Assembly: GCA_047606545.1 (NCBI GenBank)
Contig: JASGEI010000010.1
Coordinates: 62,001-126,000, forward strand
DNA: 64,000 bases
Direction: 5' to 3'
Source of the DNA: JASGDC01 sp047606545
GTDB lineage: Bacteria; Actinomycetota; Actinomycetes; Actinomycetales; Micrococcaceae
Shown piece after piece: positions 35,778 to 44,652 of this stretch; positions within the stretch are counted from its first letter, which is position 1; every line of letters starts with the position of its first letter. The position numbers and the translations under genes are program-made. The notes beneath the pieces are model-generated. The model saw nothing but the letters and a program-made list of their open reading frames with translations. It did not search any database and was not told the DNA's origin.

Positions 35778-38700
35778 TTACCGCTCCATAACATTCCTGA
35801 TTTGTCGCAATGCAACCGCAATCGGCGCTAAACTGCTTTCTTTCATATTAGCAATTTCTGCGAATGTTGCACCCAAGCTATCAAGGATTTGCTTATTACG
35901 TTTTTCCCACTTTGCTAGGTGTTCTTCAGTATCTGCAATGGTAGCATCTTTTGGTAAAGTATCAACAATCTGGTTACAAATCAAAGCAACAGTAGCGTAT
36001 AAATCATCACGCATTGCAGCACGAGCTAATGAATCCCAACGACTTACCCTTGGCAGTTTACTAATGAAAGTTAGCAAGCTATCCATACCGTAGTTTTCAG
36101 ATAGGAAGAAGTAACATTTCGCTACAATTTTTGGTGATAGACTATGTTCATTCGCAATATCAGCGATATCCATAAATGTGAATGTCTCAAGCAAAACAGC
36201 AATAATATCAGCTTGTTTCTTAGTAACTCCACCTGCAACCCATTCAGCTGAACGAGTTTGCGCACGTTTGCGATCGCTTGGACCAAGAATTAAACTTAAA
36301 TCATCACCGATCTCAGCAATCATCGGCTGATATTTCTCAAGGCTTTCACTAATATTCAAATTATCATTAGAACTACGTACGAGACGACGCATTGCTCGGT
36401 CCAATAATCGTTCAATATTGCGGTGCATCTGTAGATAAGTTTCTGTATCAATTTGGTTAGCTAAGCTCTCAATGTGCTGTAGCAAAGTTGGAATATTGAA
36501 AATCTCACTTGCGATCATAAAGGCTTTAGCTGCTTGGCTAGCACTACAACCAGTTTCTTCACGCAAACGGAAATCTGCCGTAACGCCTACAGTATTGATA
36601 AAGAAGTTTGCACAAAGGGTACTAATAATATTAGAACGCAGTGGATGTTCATTGATTTCTTTAGCATACTGCTCTTGCAGTGGAGTCGGGAAATATTTAA
36701 CCAACACAGTCTCTAACCATGGATCTTCAGAGAAATCACTAGCAATTAATTCTTTAGATAGTGAAATCTTTGCATAAGCAGCTAGAACTGCAATCTCTGG
36801 GCGAGTTAACGCTGTAGCTTCTGGACGAATTCTAATCTCTGCATCAGTAGGCAATGATTCAATAGCACGATCCAAACCAGCAGTTACTTCAAGTTCATCC
36901 ATCATTCGACGATAGAAAGGTAAATAATACTTTAATCGGAATATGTCATTTGAAAGCAAAATATTTTGTTGAATATTATCTTCCAATACCAATTGGCCAA
37001 CTTCGTCAGTCATATCGGCAAGCAACTCATTACGCGCTTCTTGTTCTAACTTACCTGTTGAGACAATTCGATCAAGCAAAATCTTAATATTAACTTCGTG
37101 ATCAGAACAATCTACACCAGCAGAGTTATCAATTGCATCGGTATTGATTAAGATACCCTTATCTGCAGCTTCTATCCTGCCCTTTTGAGTAAAGCCTAGG
37201 TTACCACCTTCAGCTACAACTTTGACACGTAAATCTTCACCGTTGATACGGATGATATCATTTGCACGATCTGCTGCATCTTTATTACTTTCCGTACTTG
37301 CTTTAACGTAAGTGCCAATACCTCCGTTAAAGAACAAATCAACTTTAGCACTAAGCACTGCCTGCATTAGCTCAATTGGGGTCATCGTCTCAGCGTCAGA
37401 TTCAATGTCCAGAGCCTTCCTAGCTGCTTTACTTATTGGGATACTCTTTAACTCACGAGAGAATACTCCACCACCTTCACTAATTAGCTCAGGATTAAAA
37501 TCTTCCCATGAAGACCTTGGTAAGTTAAATAAACGTACTCGCTCTTCAAAAGTACTTGCCGCATCAGGATTAGGATCAATAAAGATATGACGATGGTCAA
37601 AAGCTGCTACCAAACGGGTATGTTTAGAAAGCATCATGCCATTACCAAATACGTCACCAGACATATCACCAATACCTACGGCAGTGAAATCTTCGTTTTG
37701 GATATCAACGCCAAGGTTACGGAAGTGATGTTTCGCAGACTCCCAAGCACCACGTGCTGTGATTCCCATAGCTTTGTGGTCGTATCCAACTGAACCACCA
37801 GAAGCGAAAGCATCACCTAACCAGAAACCATACTCTTCAGAGATTCCGTTAGCTATATCTGAGAAACTCGCAGTACCTTTATCAGCTGCAACTACCAAGT
37901 AGTCATCATCATGATCAAGTCTTACTACATCTTTAGGTGGGATAATTGCATCTCCAGCTTTACTAAGATCACGATTATCTGTGATATCTAGCAAGCCACG
38001 AAGGAAAGTCCGGTAACAAGCTTGACCTTGCGCCATCCATGCAGCACGGTCGCTAGGGTCTACTGGATTCTTTACATAGAAACCACCCTTTGCACCTGAA
38101 GGAATAATTACTGCATTCTTAACTTCTTGGGCCTTAACTAAACCAAGAATTTCCGTACGGAAGTCCTCTCGGCGGTCAGACCAACGCAAACCACCACGAG
38201 CAATATCACCAAAACGTAAATGCACACCTTCAACTTCAGGTGAATATACAAATATTTCATATTGTGGACGTGGTTCTGGCACTACTGAAATCTTACGAGG
38301 TTGCAATTTGAAGCTAATATAAGACTTTGACTTCCCATTATCTGTGCGCTGGTAATAGTTTGTGCGAATAATTCCTTGCAATATTTCAAATAACGCGCGC
38401 AAGATTGCATCTGCTTCTAATGATGCGGCATTATCAATTGCTTTATTAATCTTCTTTACTGCTCTATCAGCTTTCTTTTCATCATGTTTTTCTGGCGAGA
38501 AACGTGCTTTGAAGTACTTTAATGTCTGTTTTACAAAACCTGGATGTGCTAACAGTGTATTACCAATTAATCCATATGAATGCGTCGGGCGCACTTGACG
38601 CAAATAACGGCTTAAAGCCCTAAATAACGCCACTTCACGCTCAGTAATATTGCAATATGTAACTAGACGGGAGTAGTAATCAGTCTCTGCATTTTTACTT

Positions 38701-40562
38701 AAACGCTTTGAGAATGAATCCCTAATCTTTTCTGAGTCGATCTCTAATCCATCGTTACTTTCAGCCAAAATAACGCCAATGTCATAAATGTATCCTGGCT
38801 CTTTACCTTCTGGAGTAACAGCAAAAGGACGCTCTTCGGCTACCACAAAACCTGAATGATGGAAGAACGGCACGATATCAGATAAGCTCTGTGGTTTTTC
38901 TACAAACAGGCGAATTCGGTAGTCAGTGTAATCATCTTTTGACTTTTCCCATTGCACCACATGTTTTAGCCCTTCGACATCTTCCTGGTTCTCAAGCTCC
39001 TGGAAGGTCTCGATATCAGAAATTGCAGTATCAATATCATAGAAAGCTTTATAGTTCTCACTAAAGGCTCCAGCCCAGTTCTTTGCAAGATTTTCACGCT
39101 CAAGGCTAGCTGAGTCTTTATTTAATTTATATTGAATACCTTCGTTCCATGAACGAACAGCTTCAGCAATCTCAGCCTCTACTTGCTGTTCATCTACTAA
39201 TTCTTCAGCTTTATCGACTGGTTTTTCTAAACGAATCATGAAATACAAACGTGCTAAAGCTGAGTCAGTAATATGAGTATCGTAATCAATAGTTTTCACA
39301 TCGAGATGACGCTTTAATACATCTTCAATACGCAATCGGACGTTTGTGTTGTATCGATCTTTCGGTAAGTATACAAGTGCGGAGAAAAAACGTCCATAAA
39401 CATCTGGTCTTAAGAACACACGAGTCGTACGACGCTCAGATAGCAGCAAGATTTCATTAGCAGTACGTGCTAGTTCAGTAGCATCCATTTGGAAGAGCTC
39501 ATCACGTGGATAAGTCTCCAAAATAGTTAAGAAGTCTTTACCCGCGTGTGAAGCTGCTGAATAACCACTACCTTTAACTACTTCTTTAACTTTTTCTTTA
39601 ACTAATGGAATATTGCGTACAGCAGAAGTGTAAGCACTAGAAGCAAAAAGACCGATGAAACGACGCTCACCTACCACATTGCCCTGGTTATCAAAAGTCT
39701 TAACCCCAACATAATCTAAATATGCATTACGGTGTACTGTAGAGCGCCGGTTAGTCTTAGTGATAATTAAGATTTTCTTTTCCCGAGCTTTACGTTGTCC
39801 TTCTTTAGTTAAATGCACTGTATGATCTGTCTGGTTCCTTAACAAACCCAAACCAGTATCTTTCAGTGGTACTAAAACATCTTCACCATCTTTTTTATCA
39901 AGCACATATTCACGGTATCCAAGGAATGTGTAGTTATTTTCACCTAACCAATTTAAGAAATTCTTAGCAGCCTCTACTTGAATACTAACTCCAGCATTTT
40001 CTGGAATTTCATCTAATGAAGTCTTAACATTATCAAGCTCTTTAAGCATTGATTTCCAGTCAGCCACCGCGTAATGTACATCTTTTAAAACTTCAATTAC
40101 ACTGCGACGAATATCCTGTGCACGTTCTTCGTTCAAAGTACGTGCAATCTCAAAGACGCTCCATGACTCTAACTTGGCATTATCTTTAATAACTGGAAGC
40201 GACATTGTAGATGATTCTTCTGCTTCATGAGTAGGCTTTGCCTCTTCAATGCCAACTAACTCTTCTCCATCTCGTTCAATCATCAAGATTGGATGGATAT
40301 TTTGCAAAATAGAACACTTCTGACGATTCAATTCACCAGAAATTGAATCAATCAAAAATGGCATGTCATCAGTAATTACATGCACGTAGGTACGGTTATT
40401 AATCAATGACAACTGACAAAAAATATCACCAGCTTTGCGTTCTTTTCCTAAACGGCATTGTTCCTTCGCAATTTGCTCAATTTCTTCCTCAGTAAACTTA
40501 GCTGTTGAGTCAATAGCTAGTTCTTTAGCAATAATTTTAGATAACGATTTCTCAGGTGACAT
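35778..40562 (-). CDS. gdh: NAD-specific glutamate dehydrogenase, large (about 180 kDa) class
   Basis: This 1594-residue protein is a member of the large NAD-GDH family (Rv2476c type, about 1620 residues in mycobacteria). It has N-terminal ACT-like regulatory regions, a central catalytic part with RGGLRWSDRREDFRTEILGLVKAQ and PSGAKGGFYVKN, a Rossmann NAD-binding part (VVAEGGNLGFTQKGR) and a helical C-terminus. It deaminates glutamate to 2-oxoglutarate and ammonia. In mycobacteria GarA restrains the homologous enzyme; no garA is visible here. Confidence 0.95.
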   Translation of the reverse strand: MSPEKSLSKIIAKELAIDSTAKFTEEEIEQIAKEQCRLGKERKAGDIFCQLSLINNRTYVHVITDDMPFLIDSISGELNRQKCSILQNIHPILMIERDGEELVGIEEAKPTHEAEESSTMSLPVIKDNAKLESWSVFEIARTLNEERAQDIRRSVIEVLKDVHYAVADWKSMLKELDNVKTSLDEIPENAGVSIQVEAAKNFLNWLGENNYTFLGYREYVLDKKDGEDVLVPLKDTGLGLLRNQTDHTVHLTKEGQRKAREKKILIITKTNRRSTVHRNAYLDYVGVKTFDNQGNVVGERRFIGLFASSAYTSAVRNIPLVKEKVKEVVKGSGYSAASHAGKDFLTILETYPRDELFQMDATELARTANEILLLSERRTTRVFLRPDVYGRFFSALVYLPKDRYNTNVRLRIEDVLKRHLDVKTIDYDTHITDSALARLYFMIRLEKPVDKAEELVDEQQVEAEIAEAVRSWNEGIQYKLNKDSASLERENLAKNWAGAFSENYKAFYDIDTAISDIETFQELENQEDVEGLKHVVQWEKSKDDYTDYRIRLFVEKPQSLSDIVPFFHHSGFVVAEERPFAVTPEGKEPGYIYDIGVILAESNDGLEIDSEKIRDSFSKRLSKNAETDYYSRLVTYCNITEREVALFRALSRYLRQVRPTHSYGLIGNTLLAHPGFVKQTLKYFKARFSPEKHDEKKADRAVKKINKAIDNAASLEADAILRALFEILQGIIRTNYYQRTDNGKSKSYISFKLQPRKISVVPEPRPQYEIFVYSPEVEGVHLRFGDIARGGLRWSDRREDFRTEILGLVKAQEVKNAVIIPSGAKGGFYVKNPVDPSDRAAWMAQGQACYRTFLRGLLDITDNRDLSKAGDAIIPPKDVVRLDHDDDYLVVAADKGTASFSDIANGISEEYGFWLGDAFASGGSVGYDHKAMGITARGAWESAKHHFRNLGVDIQNEDFTAVGIGDMSGDVFGNGMMLSKHTRLVAAFDHRHIFIDPNPDAASTFEERVRLFNLPRSSWEDFNPELISEGGGVFSRELKSIPISKAARKALDIESDAETMTPIELMQAVLSAKVDLFFNGGIGTYVKASTESNKDAADRANDIIRINGEDLRVKVVAEGGNLGFTQKGRIEAADKGILINTDAIDNSAGVDCSDHEVNIKILLDRIVSTGKLEQEARNELLADMTDEVGQLVLEDNIQQNILLSNDIFRLKYYLPFYRRMMDELEVTAGLDRAIESLPTDAEIRIRPEATALTRPEIAVLAAYAKISLSKELIASDFSEDPWLETVLVKYFPTPLQEQYAKEINEHPLRSNIISTLCANFFINTVGVTADFRLREETGCSASQAAKAFMIASEIFNIPTLLQHIESLANQIDTETYLQMHRNIERLLDRAMRRLVRSSNDNLNISESLEKYQPMIAEIGDDLSLILGPSDRKRAQTRSAEWVAGGVTKKQADIIAVLLETFTFMDIADIANEHSLSPKIVAKCYFFLSENYGMDSLLTFISKLPRVSRWDSLARAAMRDDLYATVALICNQIVDTLPKDATIADTEEHLAKWEKRNKQILDSLGATFAEIANMKESSLAPIAVALRQIRNVMER

Positions 40563-40737
40563 CCTTGGCTCCGATTAAGTAATCAATAATAAATTTTTGT
40601 TTAAGTTCTAATTAGAGCCTACCATATTACCCACTTAGTTTCTCGAAAGCTCAACCCTTGAAAAACCTATAAAAATAAAGGCAATTGCCTAATCTACTTT
40701 TATACATACTGCTTCTAAACATAAAAAGGATGCTGAA

Positions 40738-40809
40738 TTCTATTTCCTAGCTATTTTCTGGTTTACACCTAAAATTATGCCTGGAAACCAGAAAAATTGT
40801 AGGAAATAA
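40738..40809. repeat. Nested inverted repeat, copy 2 of a dispersed element
   Basis: The outer arms CTATTTCCT and AGGAAATAAG enclose the inner arms TTTTCTGGTTT and AAACCAGAAAA, an 11-bp perfect pair. The GGAAACCAGAAAAAT stretch is identical to copy 1 near 14965-15029, and the overall layout is the same. It lies in the 335-bp gap between NAD-GDH and mtlD, which otherwise contains only a terminator and, presumably, the GDH promoter. Confidence 0.65.
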
Positions 40810-40853
40810 GTTCACACTTATACCAACGCCGGAAACTTATTAAAACTAGACAT

Positions 40854-40886
40854 AGAAAAAGGGAGAGTGTACCTCTCCCTTTTTCT
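40854..40886. terminator. Bidirectional intrinsic terminator after mtlD
   Basis: A/T-flanked arms AAAAAGGGAGAG and CTCTCCCTTTTT form a 12-bp stem with a 5-base loop. The minus-strand read ends in a T run, as needed to stop the mtlRFD transcript, and the symmetry also suits the plus strand. Confidence 0.85.
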
Positions 40887-40897
40887 AGTTATTAAAA

Positions 40898-42040
40898 TTA
40901 GTTAGCTTCATATACTTTCTCGATTTCAGCAATCAAGTCCTCATCCTTAAGCTCAGTAACTTTAGCCACTACATCTTTAACTGAATCTTCTTTCAGCATC
41001 TTTTGTAGCTCTACGCTCTGCTCATCTTTTGGATCATCATATTTAAGAATCATTGCCACGACTTCTAGTAAGTGAGTGTAACCTAGGTTACGCTCTTTAG
41101 CTTCACGCACTGGACGAATGAAACGCTCGTCATAACCTAGTTTACGGATTGGTGTCCTAGCTACACGAGAGATGTCATCAGAAATGTATGGATTTTCGAA
41201 ACGACCAACGATTTTATCGATGTAAGCTTGGTGCTTTTCTTTATCAAAGTCCCATTTCTTAACAAGCAATGCACCAGTTTCACCTAACACATCCTTAAGC
41301 TGTTTAAGCACATCTTTGTCTTCAATAGCTTCATCAATAGTCTTATAACCTTTTGCTGCACCCGTGTATGCGGTAGTCGCATGACCAGTATTAACTGAAA
41401 ATAGTTTACGTTCAATGTATGGCTCTAAGTCATCTACATAAAGCACGCCATCAAGTTCAATATCTTTATTCTTAGTATTGCTAGCATCGACAACCCATTC
41501 ACTAAATGGTTCTACTGAAACGAACAGTGGATCATCATGGTGTTGGATTGGCACAATACGGTCAACAGCTGCATTTGGGAAACCTACATATTCTTTTACG
41601 TAATCAATATCAGCTTTATCTAGATGCTCTTCAACTTGCTTAAATAGAAATTCGCTACCACCAATCATGTTTTCACATGCAATGACGTCAATTGGATTTT
41701 TAACGCCAGCTTCACGACGCTTTTGGATACCTTTAGCAATAAGCTCAGCAATAAAAGGCAAAACATTTGGGCCAATTGCAGTAGTTACGAGATCAGCACT
41801 AGCTACAGAATCGATTACTGCTTCTGGATTGTCTTTGTTGTTTAGCCCAGTAACGTTTTTAACTTCGATCTTCTTCTTATCTTTATCAGCAAGTTCAATT
41901 TCATATTCGTTACGCTCGCTAAGTGCGTTAATAATAGTTTCGTTAATATCTACGAAGTCAATTGAAAAATCATTATTAAATAAGATTTCACCAATGAAAC
42001 CGCGTCCAATATTTCCAGCTCCGAAATGTGTTGCCTTCAT
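40898..42040 (-). CDS. mtlD: Mannitol-1-phosphate 5-dehydrogenase
   Basis: This 380-residue polyol dehydrogenase begins with a Rossmann motif (AHFGAGNIGRGFIG) and contains the family signature YVGFPNAAVDRIVP and the catalytic-region KLFSVNTGHATTAY. It oxidises mannitol 1-phosphate to fructose 6-phosphate with NAD. It is the last gene of the mannitol operon, 7 bp after the EIIA gene. Confidence 0.97.
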   Translation of the reverse strand: MKATHFGAGNIGRGFIGEILFNNDFSIDFVDINETIINALSERNEYEIELADKDKKKIEVKNVTGLNNKDNPEAVIDSVASADLVTTAIGPNVLPFIAELIAKGIQKRREAGVKNPIDVIACENMIGGSEFLFKQVEEHLDKADIDYVKEYVGFPNAAVDRIVPIQHHDDPLFVSVEPFSEWVVDASNTKNKDIELDGVLYVDDLEPYIERKLFSVNTGHATTAYTGAAKGYKTIDEAIEDKDVLKQLKDVLGETGALLVKKWDFDKEKHQAYIDKIVGRFENPYISDDISRVARTPIRKLGYDERFIRPVREAKERNLGYTHLLEVVAMILKYDDPKDEQSVELQKMLKEDSVKDVVAKVTELKDEDLIAEIEKVYEAN

Positions 42041-42047
42041 ATTTTTA

Positions 42048-42485
42048 CTATCCTACTTCCTGAAAGTATGAAATAATTTCTTCTTTTGTTTGTGCATCAG
42101 CTAGTTTTACTACATTCTTCACATCAGAACAGAACATCGCAATTTTCTGCAAAATATCCATATGTTCATTGCCTACTCCAGCAATTCCAAAGAGCACCAT
42201 TGCTACATCATCAGTGTTATCTGCACCAAATTGCACGCCTTCTGGAGCTTGCACAATAGTAATGCCACTCTTCTTTACATACTTCTTTGCTTCATCAGTG
42301 CCGTGCGGAATGGCGATAAAGTTCCCCATATATGTAGAAACAAGCTTATTACGTTCAATCATTGCATCTACGTAGTCTTTATCAACGCAACCAGCATCTA
42401 CTAATAACTTACCACATGCTTTAATTGCCTCATCCTTATCACGGTAAGACTGATCTAATAAAATCATGTCCTTAGATAATTCCAT
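42048..42485 (-). CDS. mtlF: Mannitol-specific PTS enzyme IIA
   Basis: This 145-residue EIIA of the fructose/mannitol class carries the phospho-acceptor histidine in NFIAIPHGT. It passes phosphate from HPr to the EIIB domain of MtlA. GAGGAAG before the ATG supports the start. As in Firmicutes, the EIIA is a separate gene rather than fused to MtlA as in E. coli. Confidence 0.95.
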   Translation of the reverse strand: MELSKDMILLDQSYRDKDEAIKACGKLLVDAGCVDKDYVDAMIERNKLVSTYMGNFIAIPHGTDEAKKYVKKSGITIVQAPEGVQFGADNTDDVAMVLFGIAGVGNEHMDILQKIAMFCSDVKNVVKLADAQTKEEIISYFQEVG

Positions 42486-42496
42486 TTTCTTCCTCG

Positions 42497-44566
42497 CTAA
42501 CTTTCTTGTACTGCTTTTAAAAATAGTGAACTTAATAGTTCGTAAATAATTTCGCTGCCTCCATATTTATAAATGTCAGAGTTAATATCACTTTCAATTA
42601 CTGAGCTGCTTATTTTACCTAATAATAATTTTTGACTTTCTGACATTGGTTTTGGTGCTAGCATTAATAAAATTCGATTTAATTCGATATTTTTTCGATC
42701 CATTCCTTGAATTGTAAAAGGGCGATCAATATCAAAAACTTGGAAAAAAGGCTGTTTAACTTTGGTGTTTGAGCTATGAAATAGGGCAAAGTCTTCGTGT
42801 GGGATACCAATCGGTGCTTCCTTGTACCGCTCAATTACTTTCTTAGTAACATAACTAGCATTAGTTACAAATTCGTTGGTAATCCCAGCAATAATTTTTG
42901 CTAGTGTATCTTCAACAGTAGCTGAACTACTAACTGCAGAGACTTTAAATATCTGCAACAGCTTATCTGCAGTGTGGATGGTTTCAAATAAGTCATAAAA
43001 AGTTTCGCTAGGTTCTTTGCCGCTATTATGACTAGCTACAGTAGTTAGAGCAGCACTTGCACCACCTTCAGCTTTCAATAGCTCCTGTAATTCGGAAATT
43101 GTTTCTGTCGGTAAAAGCGGTGAAATCACTTTATATGGCTTTGTAAAGTTAGGTAAAAAGTTAGTTGAAAGAATCAAATCATAAGAAGCAAAATCTAAAC
43201 TGCCAAGCTCTGAAGGTTTTGCTAATTTAACACTTGAAATTTCTGGTAAATGTTTACGCAACTGACTTTCTACAATACGGCCAGTATCGATTCCACGCGA
43301 TGAAATTACTAGCACTTTCGCATTACCCACAGCTGGATGTTTTTCTAAGGACACTGCAAAATGTACTGCAATATACCCTAATTCATCTGCGATGAACTCA
43401 TGCTGTGAGAATACTACTTCAAGCTCTTTAGCTACCGCGCTAAATAAGTCTTGATACTTTTCCTTAATCTTTTGTAATACTGGGATATTGGTGACTTTAC
43501 CTGTTAACGTAAGATTTCGTTTTAAAGCTGCTTGCATATGTGCCAAAAGGTTCGCATATAGTTGCTCATCTTTTGGAAAATCATGATTTGTATCTCGTGC
43601 CACTAAACTGATTAACTGCTTCACTTTGTATGATAGCTCTGCATCAAAATCATCAATAAAAATACTATGCGGTTTACGATAATTTATACCTTCAAGTTGC
43701 TGTGCTAAAAACCGCACTTCTTGCCCAGGAATAGCACTACCAGTAATACTAGCTACTTTTGCCATCACTTGATTAGCAACCTGCATATTTTCAGTACTTG
43801 GCGCAAAATTATGAGCTATATCAATGAACATACCCTTAGTAACTCGTTCAATTGATAAAGTTAACAACACTAAACTGCGCTGTAATTGATTATCTGTTAC
43901 ATTGTCAAAGGATTGTTTAGACACTTGGTACAAGATAGTTTTAGCCAAGTATAAGCTCTTTGGATTTAATTGTTTTAAAAAGAAATTTGCTGAAGTAGGA
44001 AATTTATCTGTTTCAAGTTTGTTTAAGAATTGAAAAAAGTCATATTCGCTTACCCCATTGGCAATTAAGTTGCCCAGAATCTGGCGCTTTTCTTTTTCAT
44101 TACCTACTAACTTACTGCCTTTACCTTTAAGTTTGTCGAACTCAAGTTCATAACCACTTAGTTTTTGTTCTAGTTCTTGAATATCTGCAGTAATAGTAGC
44201 TGGACTCACTGAAAATTCACCTGCAAGTTTTTCCACAGTCCATTCAGTATCACTGGCTAGTAAAGTACATAAAATAGCATTCTGACGTTCAGCATTATTA
44301 GTGAAAGTGCCTTCTTCGAAATTGGTAGCTAATAATTCTTTTAATTCAGCAAGTTTATCTTCTTTACCAACAAGATGGTATCCACTACCTCTTTTTTTAA
44401 TAATTTCGATACCTAAAGTTGCAATCCGTTTTTCTACACTTGCAAGCTCTCGATATACGGTCCGATTACTGACATTTAGGACTTCTTGAAGTTCTCCAAT
44501 TGATACTCCTTTTGGATACGCCAAAAGCAGCGATAAAAGCTGCTGTTTTCGTTCCGAGAAGTACAC
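42497..44566 (-). CDS. mtlR: PRD-domain mannitol operon activator
   Basis: This 689-residue regulator has an N-terminal helix-turn-helix (IGELQEVLNVSNRTVYRELASVE), a second winged-helix domain, two PTS regulation domains (about residues 180-395), an EIIB-Gat-like domain (about 410-490) and a C-terminal EIIA-like domain with IPHEDFALFH. This is the MtlR plan, in which phosphorylation by PTS components tunes DNA binding. It follows mtlA across a hairpin and precedes mtlF. The likely operator lies upstream of mtlA. Confidence 0.93.
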   Translation of the reverse strand: MYFSERKQQLLSLLLAYPKGVSIGELQEVLNVSNRTVYRELASVEKRIATLGIEIIKKRGSGYHLVGKEDKLAELKELLATNFEEGTFTNNAERQNAILCTLLASDTEWTVEKLAGEFSVSPATITADIQELEQKLSGYELEFDKLKGKGSKLVGNEKEKRQILGNLIANGVSEYDFFQFLNKLETDKFPTSANFFLKQLNPKSLYLAKTILYQVSKQSFDNVTDNQLQRSLVLLTLSIERVTKGMFIDIAHNFAPSTENMQVANQVMAKVASITGSAIPGQEVRFLAQQLEGINYRKPHSIFIDDFDAELSYKVKQLISLVARDTNHDFPKDEQLYANLLAHMQAALKRNLTLTGKVTNIPVLQKIKEKYQDLFSAVAKELEVVFSQHEFIADELGYIAVHFAVSLEKHPAVGNAKVLVISSRGIDTGRIVESQLRKHLPEISSVKLAKPSELGSLDFASYDLILSTNFLPNFTKPYKVISPLLPTETISELQELLKAEGGASAALTTVASHNSGKEPSETFYDLFETIHTADKLLQIFKVSAVSSSATVEDTLAKIIAGITNEFVTNASYVTKKVIERYKEAPIGIPHEDFALFHSSNTKVKQPFFQVFDIDRPFTIQGMDRKNIELNRILLMLAPKPMSESQKLLLGKISSSVIESDINSDIYKYGGSEIIYELLSSLFLKAVQES

Positions 44567-44599
44567 TTTGAATTCCTATCGTCAATGAGTTAAGTATTT

Positions 44600-44629
44600 G
44601 GTGGGAGTAACAATCGTGGTACTCCCACC
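44600..44629 (-). terminator. Hairpin between mtlA and mtlR
   Basis: GGTGGGAGTA and TACTCCCACC form a perfect 10-bp stem with a 10-base loop in the mtlA-mtlR gap. It has only a weak U tract on the minus strand, so it may act as an attenuator or 3' stabiliser that lets mtlA be expressed above the downstream genes. Confidence 0.55.
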
Positions 44630-44652
44630 GTTTCTTAATACTTATCTATTAT

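Noticed and set aside
35746..36093. Plus-strand open frames within the NAD-GDH and pdtaS genes
   Set aside because: They are antisense shadows of long conserved genes and have no ribosome site or family match.
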